From: Erythrocercus mccallii | Lineage: Eukaryota; Chordata; Aves; Passeriformes; Dicruridae | Reading direction: 5' to 3' | Assembly: GCA_013397435.1 (NCBI GenBank) | Contig: VZRG01000201.1 | Location: 278,540 to 342,539 of the forward strand | Length of the DNA stretch: 64,000 nucleotides | Part shown: positions 24,101 through 37,228 of the stretch, in pieces | Layout: each line of letters opens with the position of its first letter | Numbering within the stretch: the first letter of the stretch is position 1 | Notes under the pieces: model-generated | Database searches by the model: none | Told to the model about the DNA's origin: nothing | Seen by the model: the letters and a program-made list of their open reading frames with translations, nothing else | Program-made: the position numbers and the translations under genes

Positions 24101-27100
24101 TCTCCTTTCTCTCCTGCCCCAGGTCACCTGTTCTGCTCTTGTCTTTGGTCAGACTGTTGAGGGTAAGTGTGTGAATGAATGTGGTGAGGACATGCCAGAC
24201 TATGGATTCACCCCATGGAGCAGAGAAGGTGTTTGCTGCTAGTGCATCTCAGAAGGCTGAGGTCACATGGGCTGTATTGACATGGCTTGTCATGCCTTCC
24301 AAAAGCAGGAGCTGAAAAGAACAGTGTTTGCTCTTGCTTAGCACACTGAAGTCTTCTGATAATGCCTCTGCAACCCAGTCGCTGTCTGAACTGTCTGCAC
24401 TTTAACGGAAAAGCATGTTACTTTTTTTCCCAAAGCATAGTGATTAATTAAACTTGTCTAAGTCAGTTAAATTCCTCTTTAAGCCATTTCTCTATTTTTA
24501 GAACATATAATTCTGGTATTGTGACATTTTAAAGTTCAGTGACAGTTTGGAAGTAGTCTGCTCTGAAGTGTCAAGGTGAGCAATTCAATGACGTTTTAAA
24601 AAATTCTCACTCAGATACTTAAAAAAATTCCAGCCAAAAAAAAAAATTAAACTGGTGTCCTTATTCCAGCCATGAAAATCTTAGCCTCATCTGCAGAATG
24701 GCCTAGATGCTAACTCTGTGCATGGGATCAGTAAAAAAAAGGTGTGAGAAAAAATCATAAGGACCTGTTTAGTGTTTTGCAAGAAAAATGTATGGATGAT
24801 AGACAAGTAAAATGGATGTATATTTTTTTCCCCATAGTTTTAGCTATTAATTTCTTTTTAATTTGCAGTGCTCATCTAATTAAGTAATCATTTGTTATTA
24901 AAGAAAATTTATTATTGCTAGTAAAAACTGACATCCTAATTTTTGAGTTGTGATAAATGTTTATCCCACCTACTATAGGCAGACAGGGCAACGAGTGAGT
25001 TACTTTCTCACCTTTACTGATCAGCTGATCCTTTCTAGAGAGAGATCAGTTTCCTTTCCTGAAAAAGTCATCAGTAAAATTGTCAGAATTTTGCTGTGTG
25101 TGGAGGTCAGACTGGATAGTTCTGTGTATTTTATTTTCAGTCAGTTCCACCACATCCATCTACTTTTAGTAAAGAAAAAACCCAACACATTGTGTACTCA
25201 TTTGTATGTGCTGAATCTAGTGGAATAATGTGAAAAGTTGGGAAGGAAAGAATAAAGTAAGATTACCAGAGCCAGTTGATATCACTGCTAATTAAAAGAA
25301 ACATCATTAGTTTCTCTCCTCTGTAAGCTAGGTGCATTTAATAATGTGAAAAGATTAAAAAAAAGCTGAAGCTGTTTTCATGCATCACACCTTAAGACAT
25401 GACTTTCCTTTAAGGACACATTCCAAAAGCCTTAATGAATCTGCATCAACTTCTGCAAACTTTGGTGCAAACCTGAGAAGTTTCCATTTGATTTCCAGCA
25501 TCCACGGTCACTAATGTTCTGGGCAAAGGGATTCAACTCCAACACAGACATTTTATTTAGGTGTCAGCTTCTAGAGATGTGATTCAGTGGCTACAGCAGG
25601 GGCTGGGGCAATTCGAGAGGCCCAGCAGTTCCCACCTGGACTGCAGGTGTTGGTCCAGAAGGGCACAGATCAGTCACTGTAACCAGCCCCATGTGGTTAC
25701 CTGACACACAGGAGTGTAGGGAGCTGGATAAAGCCTTCAGTCTCCAGTGACTGCAGTGGGATCTGAAATGTCTGACTCACATGGACATGTGAATTTAAGC
25801 ATCTAAATTCATCAGTTATGAGCTGAAGCCCTTCCCAAGTTTCTTACTGAGCTCTGGAGAAACCAGCAGTGTGCACAGTTCTCTTCAGTCAGTCTTAGGG
25901 CCACATGAGATGTTCCTCATTTGCAGTCTGCAGTGATGGAAGCAGAAACTGAGGATAGCCTGGTGTTACCTCCAGGGAAGCAAAAATGCTAAAGGGTAAA
26001 GGCTGGGTAGGGTTAGAGTTGCTGAGCTAGTTCAGTACATCGCAGAGAAACAGAAAGTTCTCTCAATACTTCTGATTGCAAACTCACTTGAAGGCAGGAA
26101 AACACTCAGGATGTACAAGACATGACGTTAACAACAAGCAACCTTTGCAATCTGACAATGGGCAGGAATAGTCTTACAGACCTTTTAAATTGCATTTCCT
26201 CCCTGACAAAGCCATTACAAAGAAAAGTTTCCTAGTGGTCTATATAATACAAGAATAAACTAAAATGTATGTTTTACCAAACAGGCCCAGTAGCACTGGA
26301 GCTGAACTGCCTCTGAGGACAAAATGAGATGCCACACTTCTTCTGGACCCGTGTAGTCACAACAAGCAATGCAAATGCACTATGACAGCCAGACAGCCTT
26401 AATCACCATCACAAAAAGCTGTCACTGCCACATATTTATCCCCTGCTGACAAGACAGATTCAGGTCCTCTGATTACTGAATCCATTGCATAGTCTGCTTC
26501 AGCAAGATAACAAAATGCCAGTAGGAAGTGTGAAAGGAGCTGCCCTAGTTCTCCATCCCCTGTCATGCACTGAATAACTGTTGCTTCTCTGAGACTTGGG
26601 CCTTGCTGGGGAGACAACCAGACAGCTTCCTTTTGGATCTGTGCTGAAACTCAGATTAACCGCCATACCAAGGAAAAAAATATGTGAGGAACCGAGTTTG
26701 TCTGTTTTATCACTCATTAATATAAATCAAAGAGCTAAATAGTCTTTAAATAGATATTTGGACTAATACTTCTCATTATAATAGATTATATAACTGGCTG
26801 TTAGGAAGCCAAAATGTAAAGATTTTTAAAAGCCTGAAAGCATTCAGCTCCATTCCCTACATTTTTTATCAATTATGTAAGTGCTTATTAAATCTGGAAT
26901 AGAATGAAGGCATCCCCACAGACGGCTGTTTGGTAATCATTAGATAGAATATGAAGCAAAGATCCATGACTCCTTCTCCAGCAGCAGGAACAGGTAGAAA
27001 ATTATGTCAGAAAGCTGCATTTTCTGATCACAACACCTTTCCTTCAGGGATTCCTGGTGACACAAACTATGGGAGAAAAATGGGGGACAGAACAGAGATC

Positions 27101-30100
27101 ACAATGGGGCTTAATGATATTCTGGCCTTGGTGGGATACAGGCTGTGGGATAAGCAACCACAGATATGAGAAAAACTGGGAAAGTACAGCATATGCAGAT
27201 ATCAAGGTTTTTGGAACTATGTAGTTTTGTATGACTGCCAAGTAAAGCAAACAATAGGCTGATTCTGTAACTAGTGAGAAATTCTTGCTTAAGGATGTGA
27301 CTGCTTAGAGCTATAACTGCGTAGAGCTGCAACAGATCATGAGATTGAACTGAGAAGAAAATAAATTACTTCAGCTTTGACTTCAACCCCTTTTTTTGCT
27401 TGGACTTCAATGACTTCAACTCTGGCTTCTTTTTGATCTGGCTTTCAATTTCTTTTTGCCTGAGCTTCTTGCTTGGACTATTTCTTGCACCCCTCCTTTG
27501 AAGTCCTGTCTCTCAGTAGCATGGCAATAAACCATGGAGTTGTGTTTCAGTCTGGATTATGTGAGCCTAACCTAGCCTATGCTATTAGACCTATAAGTGA
27601 GGTGTATCTTACCTTTAATGCTCTACAAATCAAGACACCAGTGTTACTTCCTAACAGTGATGGAGAGGACTCTGTGGGAACAATTAACTCTTCCTGGTTT
27701 AGGATCTGTTATCCCATATCTGAATTCACCTCAGTGCATCTTGAAGCAGCAACTGCAATCCCTTGCTAGCCAAATCAGTAATCCTCCTTCTCTTCAAAGG
27801 ACAGCATCTATGAATATAAGTTTAGAAGACAAATGCAAAAATTTGTCTAGTTGTAAGATTAATGTCTAGCAATGGTCACGATTGTTATGTAATTTAAGTG
27901 CCTGGCCTGGCAGGTTTGTATGGGAACTGGGTATTTAAGAATGATCATCCTGACAAAGTTTTAGAAGCATGAAAATACTCCAGAGGAAAATTTGGACTTT
28001 TGAATATTCAACAATGCATACTTGATGCCCAATTATGTGTAAAACACTTGCCCAGACTGTAAGAAGCAGAAAAACCTGGCATGTGCCTTGCTCTCAGATT
28101 CTCTTCATCCAAACAGAGCTCAGTGATCGGGAAACCTTGAGCGAGTGGAGCTCATGGTTTGACCTACATAGCCCTAGAGTGTGACTGAAACATACACAAG
28201 TAAAATAAAAGGGAAACAATAGCTCTTGCAGTGTAACTGCAGTCCTGGGCTTTGTAGCTCTGTGGCATCCATGGTTGCCATGGTGATGCTACAGAGTACT
28301 GCAATAGTTGCAGGTGTAGTTAAGGTTACCAATTTCATTCCATACCTTTGGACTCTCATACCTTTGCCCTACAAATACTGCCACTAAATCAGGCATGTAC
28401 AATTCATTGTGAAGATATTAGTCTGAATCTGCAACTCTATTCCATTTGCACAGTGCTTGAAAATAAAGCAAAGCTCACTTGGAGGATGAAGGTTTTATGA
28501 TTGTTTACAACCAACCAGTTATTTCCTTTTTTTTAAAGTTAAACAAGATTTGCTTAATCCATTTTCCAGTTGGGTTAGAGGAGATGGAAAATACTGTTTT
28601 CTTGGAAAAAAAAGTCAGATGAACCTATAAACAACTTACATGCCTTTAAAAGGCACAATTATAATATTATTTAAATATAGGATTGCAAATTTAACTTGTG
28701 CATGTATTTGCTAAATTAGGTGTCAGAGCCTGTAAATGTCACTTGCACATTCAGTTATCAGTCCTGAATACTCCTTTCTCATTGAATAGACAGCTCCACA
28801 CCTTTTCCCTAATGTGCACAAGAAGCATTTCCAAAACCACAGAACAACTAATGAAAACAAAGAACCAGAGTCAAAGCAGTGCAGCAGTTACATGGAGTTC
28901 TGAGCACAAAAAGCTGCTTTTGTGTATATCTATTCCATTGTTTCTATTGTCACAGTAGCTGCCTGCTTGGTTATAAATGAAATAAAGAATGAGTCCATCA
29001 AGAACCTTTACCTGTAACAACAACAGTGGGAATAAAGCAGGGTTCTTTGACAAAGAGAGCACCCCTGCTCTGTTTGTGACAGCCAGTGGGTGACCAGGCA
29101 CACCCCTTCTCCTGGTGAGATTACTGCTATCAGATGGTCTTTGAGCCACCTGCCATCACATTGTTCATATAGCAGCAAACCCAGACATGTGCTGTCACTT
29201 GAGTACAGGAAAGCCACTCTCTCTTGGTCCTGGGAAAATTGTCTCATTACACTGATAACAGAAATCGTCTCAAGGAGAGGAACTACCTGACAGTGGACTG
29301 CTTTCTTCAGTGTTTTCAATGCAATTTGAGGGAAAGTGAAAAGAAAACAAAAACCTGAGAGATGATAGCAGGTGCAGTTAAAAGACTCCAGGACAGTCTA
29401 AGATTATCACAAAAATAAAGAGCACAAAGTGCTGGAAATACCAAATAGCCCTTCAGAGACCTCCTTCCACCCATCCTCAGGCAAGACCCTCTGTGGATCC
29501 TGAGTCTGCTTTTCTCTCCATGAGGACATCTCTGTGCTCAGCAGTCTCCCTGATGACCAGAATGATTAATCAGAACTCAATCAGAAATCAACAACATGAT
29601 AACAGATTATACTGATGGGGGAGTCTTTAAGAGCCTCATGCTCAGTAGTTTTCTTTCTCAGACTCTGTCCTGAAGTTTGTTCAACTTTCAATGCTCAGTT
29701 TTTCCAGCTTAGAAAATATGAAGGAAACCAAATATGAGGTGGCAGGTAAGCAAGAGAATTTTCTACTACAATTTTGTGGTGATTTGATCTCAATATAATA
29801 ACTAGGTCCATCTATGGATGGGAAAAAAAAAAGGTGTATTGTCGGTTTTACACTGGCACCAGTGGGAGCTGGAGTAGGGCTCATTCTCACCTCCTGACTG
29901 AGTTGGAAATAGACACCCAGAAAGAGCACACTCATTCCTCTTTCCTGGATTCAGATTTCTATCTCCATACCACAGTTTGACACCTGTTATTTGTACTAAT
30001 TTTTCAGCAGGCCACCCCAATACTTTTTCCCTGGCTCTGCTCCAGCCTTCTTGTAGCAGAGGAAAGAGGCCAATAGGAAATACTTCCATCCTGTCAGAAA

Positions 30101-31680
30101 TATTTTTTCTTAATGGGATGCAGGTGCCAAGCAGGTACTCAGCTCTGAATCCATCTGCCTGTAGAAAGCTGAGAGCCTTGTTCATTGACTTTCTGAATAC
30201 AGTAAGGCTATCACAGACAGGAGTATTTGATCCTATTCCTGATGTAGAAGCTATGATATACCAGTATCTGTGACATTTAAGGGTTGTTTTAAATCTATTT
30301 CCTGAAGTTTTTTACTTGAAAGTGAATGTTGTACCATGCATTTTTTAATTCATTAATTTTCACAAATTTACATGTTCAGCAAAGATTTTAACTGAATTCT
30401 AAGAAAGAGAAGAACTTAACAGACATATTCATTACATGGGGCTTGCATCAGACACTATATTACATTTTCATGGAACATGAAAATAGAAACCTCAATACAT
30501 TAGTGTACATTCCATAAGTGTTGGATCCTGGACTAACAAAGATCCTTGTGGACAGAGACCTGATTGCACAATCTGTGCACCTAATTGATTTCTTGGAAGT
30601 TCACAATTGTCTGTATCAGAAATTGAAATGCTTTTTGTATTTTTTGGCTTGTTTTTCAAGGGTCTTCTAGGAAACTCATTCTGGTTTATGACAGACCCTT
30701 ATGAGTACAGGCCTTGTAAGAGGCAGGACATCCACATTAAAACCATGTACAGTGCTTGGCAAAATGAAACTGTTCTTTGCTGCCAATTTCCAGTCTCTTC
30801 TTTCCTCACTTGCTCAGCCCAGAGTGAGCCCAGGCTCAGCTCTGGGTAGAGCTGACTTAGATTGAAATCCATCTCTACACTTCTCTGTTTGGCTGCAAGC
30901 CAAGCTCAGCTTACATAAGGAGAGATGTTACTGTTGTTGTACCCTGTGCTTTGCATAACGATGACTCAGTGAGTCCCCTTGTTTTGTGCTTCATTTGTAC
31001 AAATTTTGTATAAAAGCAAGTTTATCCTCGTTACTTCTGCAAAAGGACATCAAACTGACTTTTAATTTTTCTTTAGCTGATTGACCTCGACTGCTCTTGC
31101 CCCAAATGAAAATTGGGAGTGCGTGTTCTATTCAATGGTTTCAGGCACCTCATTTCTCTCCCTGGAGCTCCAACCCACTGAAGCAATCAAATGGATATCT
31201 GGATTTGATTTAGGGTTCACTCCAGGCACATACACAATCAGGAGGTCCCCAATGAGGCTGCAGCAAAGTAACTGTAATGGGAGCTGAAATAGAGGCAATT
31301 TCTCAGTGCTGGGAGCCAAAGCCCCTGACTTGGAACTAGCCCATGGCATGCCAAACCACAAATGAACCTCTGTAAATCTCATCCATCACAGTGACCCTTT
31401 CCTCCACAAGAACCCAGAGAGCTGGAGCTGAGGGATTTCTGCACAGGAAGGCTGTGGCTGTAGAGCATTAGCGAAGAATTAGAGAGGTTATTTGGTCACA
31501 TACACAAATCAGTTGATTAGAAGCTGGACACAAATTCATTGCCTTTGTGATCCCTCAAATCCCACACAGTTATGATTCCTTTACTGCCAAAAAGAAAGGT
31601 CAGATTGATTCTTGGTGTAATCTTTGTGGTCAAGAACATGCAACCCAAGAATGATTTTGGCCCCAGTCCTTTGCTAGTGG
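21104..31680. other. Long unique non-coding interval
   Basis: About 10.5 kb without a clear gene or named repeat. Short open frames (for example 23627-23920, 24042-24242, 27473-27769, 29977-30273, all plus) lack domains and convincing splice borders. At 24123-24162 a small segment lies between a good acceptor (ctcctgccccag) and the donor gtaagt, but 40 nt is too little to judge. 21575-21625 is AAAC-rich low complexity. If the exon chain is right, this is intron. Confidence 0.5.
27368..27488 (+). repeat. Degenerate ctt-gg-acttcaa repeat patch
   Basis: Variants of 'gacttcaa' and 'cttggact' recur within about 120 bp, preceded by AATAAA at 27361. It could be the 3' part of an old LTR, but I see no TG...CA boundary or target duplication, so the family is open. 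Confidence 0.35.
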
Positions 31681-31699
31681 CTAATATCTATGATTTAAT

Positions 31700-31800
31700 G
31701 AATTACATATATATATGTAGCATAATATATCTATATATGTTATATATAGATATATAAAACATAAATATGATATAATAGATAATAGGTAATAGATAATACA
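31700..31800. repeat. AT-rich microsatellite with 14-bp perfect inverted repeat
   Basis: The TA-rich tract contains a perfect inverted repeat, 31725-31738 against 31742-31755, with a 3-base spacer. It is followed by gataatag repeats (31775-31800). This is cruciform-prone sequence; no function is implied. Confidence 0.85.
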
Positions 31801-31989
31801 GATCTATGATGTAATGAATTTGGTTATCTGTGTACTTTTGCCAAGGAACTATTATAGCTTGCAATCCAATCTATAGCAAATGTCTGTGAAGATGAATATT
31901 CTTTGCTGTTTGCACCATTTAAAAATACTCCTGCCTCCCTCTGCCTTATCCCATTCTCTCTTTCATGGTGAAGTTTTTTGTCTTTTCAG

Positions 31990-32191
31990 TAGAAGGGTGT
32001 ATAGAATTGATCCAGCATTCAGTATAACTGAGAGCTTGAAAACCTTCAGAAAGAGACTGAAAGTACAGAAACCTATTCCTTTCACTGCTCCTACTTCTGA
32101 TTCGTTCAATATTGCAGACATAATACATTTCATGCTACCCATTTCTAAGAAGAAAAGCTATGGAAACTGCAGAGCAAAACAACTTGTATAG
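31990..32191 (+). CDS. Possible terminal coding exon
   Basis: An excellent acceptor (gaagttttttgtcttttcag) leads into 202 nt open to a TAG at 32189-32191. One base completes an incoming codon, so the previous exon must end in phase 2. The product is basic and begins RRVYRIDPAFSITESLKTF, followed by FRKRLKVQKP. It contains a TTCG CpG. An AATAAA lies 56 bases past the stop. Phase 2 would allow joining to the donor at 9607 but not to 21103. It may be an alternative last exon, part of another transcript, or chance. No family is recognised. Confidence 0.28.
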
Positions 32192-32247
32192 AAGGAACGT
32201 AAAGAACAGGGAGTATTAAAAACTCTTTTCATTTTAAATACACTGAT

Positions 32248-32253
32248 AATAAA
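32248..32253 (+). terminator. AATAAA polyadenylation signal candidate
   Basis: AATAAA follows the stop codon of the candidate exon at 31990 by 56 bases, with T-rich sequence nearby. Such hexamers are common by chance in AT-rich DNA. Confidence 0.25.
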
Positions 32254-34642
32254 AACACATATTCATGAATCTGCTGTATTGCTCAGGCTGGAATGAATTT
32301 GCTGTGTGAATATCCCAAGCTTTGGTGTTTCTAATCTTTTTCAACCTGATGCTGGTTGCCTACCTCTGAAAAGGAAGGGCCTTGATTGTCTCTTGGAAGA
32401 GCTGTTAACTTTTGCTAATTTTTAGTTCTTCTTAGATAAGGTAAGACACCTACTGATTATATGGTTTTGGGCAGTAATAAAAGATAGCAGACCTGAATGA
32501 ATCACGGAGTTAAAACTCATCCATGAATCATAATGTTTTAACTAGGAGTGAGTCATGCCAGGATGAAACAGCTGTACTGAGTACCACCAGGTTCTCTGTC
32601 AGAAGGGCTCTCAAGAAAAGTGTGCCATCATGCTGTCCCCCCTGGGCAGCAGGGCTGTGGCTTGTCCTGCCAGTGCTGCACAGGAGACACAGCACAGTGG
32701 GACATTTCCAAATCTGGCAATGGCAAACTGCTGGAAGATGCTATGCAGAATATACATTGGATATGGGTCCTTGTATGGCATATAAGAGGGATTCCTGAGG
32801 GCTGCAATTGTCTGAATCCCATATCCCAGCCAAGTTACTTGAGACAGCCACAAGGGCTGTGAACATTGCTGGAATTCTGGACATCACTGCTTGATCCTGA
32901 CAACGGATGCCCTGTATGATGGATTGTTTTGTCTGATAGTTTGCATCGTTCAGGCAATAAAAAGGAGACTGAAAGCTTTCTGATAAGAAAGGATTAACTT
33001 TTCCTCTGCCCCTGTCCATCACCCTAAGCAAGGCACACTGTGGATGGTTCCCATCTAGCTGCAGTTACCTGACCTGTCTGCCTGGACATGGGCAACACAC
33101 AGTGTAGACTGAAGAAAGGCACACTGGCTTTTCATGCCATTTGTGCCTTTGCTTCCAAGCTGGAAAGACCCCAACAATGAACCACAGAGCCCAGCAAGTC
33201 TTGTGGGCTTTGCCATGATACAGCAGTAGGTCCCATCATCTCTCTGAAGACAAGCTGTCATCCTGAAGCACACCTACCCTTCCGATGTTCCATCTGTCTG
33301 ACCTAGGAACCAGCTATGTTCAAACCTAACTCTATGAACACAGGCCTTTTTTGCCATGGAAGAGACTGCCCTCCCCTCACTGTGTTTCCTTTGACTTGCT
33401 CAGACAATATGAATAGAGGAGCTTTCCATGTCAGTGATTGGAATGGGATAAATAAGGACTCAAAGCAAAAGAAAATAGCTCACTAGATGTGTCTGTTGCA
33501 TATTTTGATATTTTTGGATTATGGCAATGAAGTGGTTGGAAATTAATCTCTTTACAAGCTTGGTAGCAAATAATTGTTTTAGTTATAGTATATTTAAAAT
33601 TGGTATCTCCTTTCATTCCATAATATGACGTTATCATACTGTTGTCAGTAGTCTCTGCTTTTTTTGACTGAATCAGCCCATTGCCTGTGTAGCCATGCTA
33701 ATCAAAAGAACAGCCTCCCCACAAGGCTTACATAACTTTTCATACTTCTGCATAGACTCATCAAGGAGGAACATTCAGACAATGCCGTATAATATACTGA
33801 CCGCTCTAATTTTGTCCAATCCCATGCACATGTGTTAAGAAACATTAAGATTTCAGGTCTAAGCCTTCCTATAAACCATTGGTAAAATTTGTGTATCTTC
33901 TCTCTACCTTCCTGGGCCTTTACTTCTGGCATAGTAAGAAGCAGGCTCTTTCAATAAGGTCTCCTTTCTGAGTCTGCTTGGGATAGATCCACAATTAATA
34001 TTTCCCCTTTTGTCACTGCAGCTCATCCTTGCATCTTACAGGCTTCTGATAATCATCCTTGTCATTTCCCACTGACCTCAGACCAAAATCAGATGCAATT
34101 CAAGGGACATTTTGCCAAGGAGCTTCTGTTTTAAGGCTATAAAAAGAGCAACATCTCTAAGCTGCCTTTTGCAGCTGCATCTGCTCTATTTGTTGGCCTT
34201 TGCATCCTGTGAGCAGCTTGATTCAAAGCTTGTTTTAACGATATTACCAGCTGCTCTCTGACATGGCTCTGCCCTCTGCTATTGATTTGTATGTCAGTGG
34301 CAATCACATTTTTTTGACTTCTCTGAGAACCGGGACTTAAAATAAATGATCACAGGAAGCCAGTGATATGTCCTATATTGCAGGTGAATATGAGTAGAAG
34401 TTTAGGAAGCTTTGCTTTAACATTCTTCTGCCTTTCCAAACCACTTTGCTTTCCATACAGCTACAGTATTCTTAATTCCTGCTCTGACCTTTCCATTCTG
34501 CCACTGTAAGACCTGCTGTTCTTGATTCTACCTTTATAAAGCAGTGTTCAGAACAACAACTCCAGGATGAGGGTTGAACCAAATTTGCCGCTCCCACCTT
34601 CATGCACAGGATAATCATTGAACAAATGATCTAAAAGCAACT
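32254..34642. other. Non-coding, partly GC-richer sequence
   Basis: 32600-33300 is richer in GC and has overlapping short frames on both strands, a pattern often left by an old retroelement. I cannot find ends or a family for it. The rest is AT-rich and unremarkable. Confidence 0.4.
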
Positions 34643-34990
34643 TGAACAATCACAGAACCACAGAGTCATAGAAGTCAAGAAGAAATCAAGAAGCCATGTA
34701 GACCCCTGCCATGCAGCTGGCAGTTTCATGAGGCTGACATCATTTGTGACAGATGGATGAGATTTGTTATCTCATCCTGAAACCTTTTGGTGAGTTTAAC
34801 CATCCTACACAATATTTCTCCTAAAGGCTAATCTAAATGTCCCTTACTATAATTTAAGGCAATCCTTATTTTCTGTTCCCAGGCAATACATTCCATTTCT
34901 CACTGCATCTGTAAAACCCAGAGATGTGTTTCACCAACCCTTCCAGAACTTCCCTCTCTGACACTAGTCTTTGCAACAGAACGAGCATCC
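34643..34990 (-). repeat. Diverged CR1 LINE 3' fragment
   Basis: It starts with the inverted CR1 3' end ('aatcacagaaccacagagtcatagaa'), and further on 'ggctaatctaaatgtccctt' matches the minus-strand CR1 region normally reading 'aacctaaatctccctt'. The copy is old, and its right edge is vague. Confidence 0.65.
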
Positions 34991-37182
34991 AGAGTGTATC
35001 TGTTCTTTCTTCTCTCCCCCAGCCTCTCTTGAGAACATCTTATCTTGATGTGTGCTACTCCTCATACATCTGAGCACTTAATTTGTGCAGGTAATTGTAT
35101 ATCATTGCTCTCTTGGTTATTTCTCCCTGACCTACTTACTGTTGGGATAAATCCTATCAACAGTCTTACATGAAGTGTGGGAATGGTAGCTGGGTCCTGG
35201 GAGGCTTGTGGGGCTCTTTCCCAGGCTGGAACAATGAACCAAGGATGAGATGCTGCTATTCTGTGCTCTAACAACAGAAATGATGGTGTAGATGTCTTCA
35301 GATGTAAATTACCAGAAATGTTGAGTAAGGTCTTGAGGTCCTTTGCACAGTTCTGCAATCATCTACAAGTGATGCTAAAATTCATCTTTTTACATCTTTA
35401 ATGGTGCAGACCAGCCTCAAAATTGGTTTCAATGTCCTTCATGGATTCAGTCAGCAGAGAGGAGTAGTAAATGAAATCCTGCTTTTATGACACCATTCAG
35501 AAGGAGTGGTATCACCAACTTGAGGACTTTCTCCTGCTGTAATCTAGATAATGTACAAAGTAGATCCCAGTTTCTACATAGGTAGGACTAAATGGAACAG
35601 GTCAATGACCTTAAGGCCAAGCAGCATTGCACCAGTGTCATCCATGTGGTGAACTCTCCATTACCACCAGAAGAAAAAGATGGTGGCATCAGGTGAGTGC
35701 CATTTGACTTGGGTCTGTGGCTGTCAGAACCACACCCAGGCAGTGCTCGTTAGAGGCTGGTACAGACCACAGGGTAATGATCAAACATGGACAGCTCCCG
35801 ACCATCACTTCAGCCAGCCCCAGTCTCTGCATCACACATCTGCTGAGATGTAGCTGGCAAGGTCTAACTCAGGCTACCAAGGAATGCTGCATCCTATTTA
35901 CTGATGTGCTGCACCCTTCGATCAGTGAAACGTGTTACAGCAATTGAGTTTAAACATCCACCTTCTGAAGAAAGGGAAAGAAGGTAAAAAAACCAAAACA
36001 TCTATAAAAGCATGGCTGAACTAGAAGGTCAAAATTGCTTGTTGTAGGGCAAAAGACTGGCACTCTACACCAACTAAATCCATTTCCCAAGCCCACTCAC
36101 TTTCCTCATCCTTTGCAGAAGTTTGCAGATAGTAAAATTTAGGTGCATGAAATTCTCTTGCAGGCTAGTCTTCATGATTAAATGAAATCAATCTTTGATT
36201 AGGAGTAAAGAAAAAAAATTAGGATGAGTATCACCAGAGTAAAAATGGAAACACAAGATAGATTGTGAAATGAGTCATCTGGCAGAAGTATTTAAACTAA
36301 AAACAACAGGCATCCTAGAATAGCTCCTCAGGAGAGAAAACATCGTAGTGACTGAAATCTATACATGCAACTATTGGAATAAACTACAGGAGATTTGATG
36401 CATTTTGGCACATATTTGTACCAGTTTTTGTAAGCTTTAGAAGCATTTTGGAAAAAAAAAATCCAAATTTGGTACACAATTACAACAACATCCAAAGATT
36501 ACAAAATAAATAAAGGAAAGTTTTATCATTCACTTAGAACAGACATTACAGGTCAGACCACAGGCAATATTTTGTCATGATTTAGCAAGTTATTTCCTCT
36601 TCAGATAAAACCCACTATACGAAATGATAACAGATGTGATTTTTACAGTGGTTAAAAACCCTTTAGCTATTCACCTTCATGGAATGAGCTTCTTCACTGA
36701 CTGTTTGACAAGTATAGGTAATTGATGGATTATTCAGGAAATTCTACCCAGGCAGATGCCATATGCCAGAAGAGGAACTAATTTTTACCCTTTGTGCTTG
36801 GCTTATCTCTCCTGTCACGTGCAAAATGTTGGCAATCCTCAGTAAGAATTGTTTATCTTCATAAAATTATGTAACTTTCTATAAATTTAGCATAAGCAAC
36901 ACAAAAACAAGTGCCCAAGCTAATGCATTGCTAATGCAACCCACCATATGCTCCCTTTTACAGGCAAACTGTACAGCCATGGATGCCTATGCAGAACTCA
37001 GCATAATATCAAATCTGTTTTGTCACAAAGTCTTTATTCCACAATTTTGGAAGGACTCAGCTTTCAGGTTATTAGATAGTCCTGCTTTTGCCACTGCTCT
37101 GAATCACTCCTGATCCACTAAATTACTACAAATTGCAAACAGATAGTACTAATATTAGGCATGCCTGTTTCCAATTTAAAAT
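34991..37182. other. Unique AT-rich non-coding DNA
   Basis: No RNA gene or named repeat is seen. At 36964 a good acceptor (ctcccttttacag) is followed by open sequence, but no usable donor follows, so it is not called. Confidence 0.45.
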
Positions 37183-37190
37183 TAAAAAAA

Positions 37191-37228
<38 letters not shown>
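37183..37228 (+). repeat. A-rich (AAAAC)n low complexity
   Basis: Eleven A are followed by repeated acaaaac/aaaaac units. This is a simple-sequence tract, possibly an old poly(A) remnant, with no recognisable retroelement upstream. Confidence 0.85.

Noticed and set aside
24042..24242. Small secreted cysteine-rich peptide (leucine-rich start, four cysteines near the end)
   Set aside because: The leader lacks a clear cleavage site, the cysteine spacing fits no defensin or toxin family I know, and the frame is only 66 codons.
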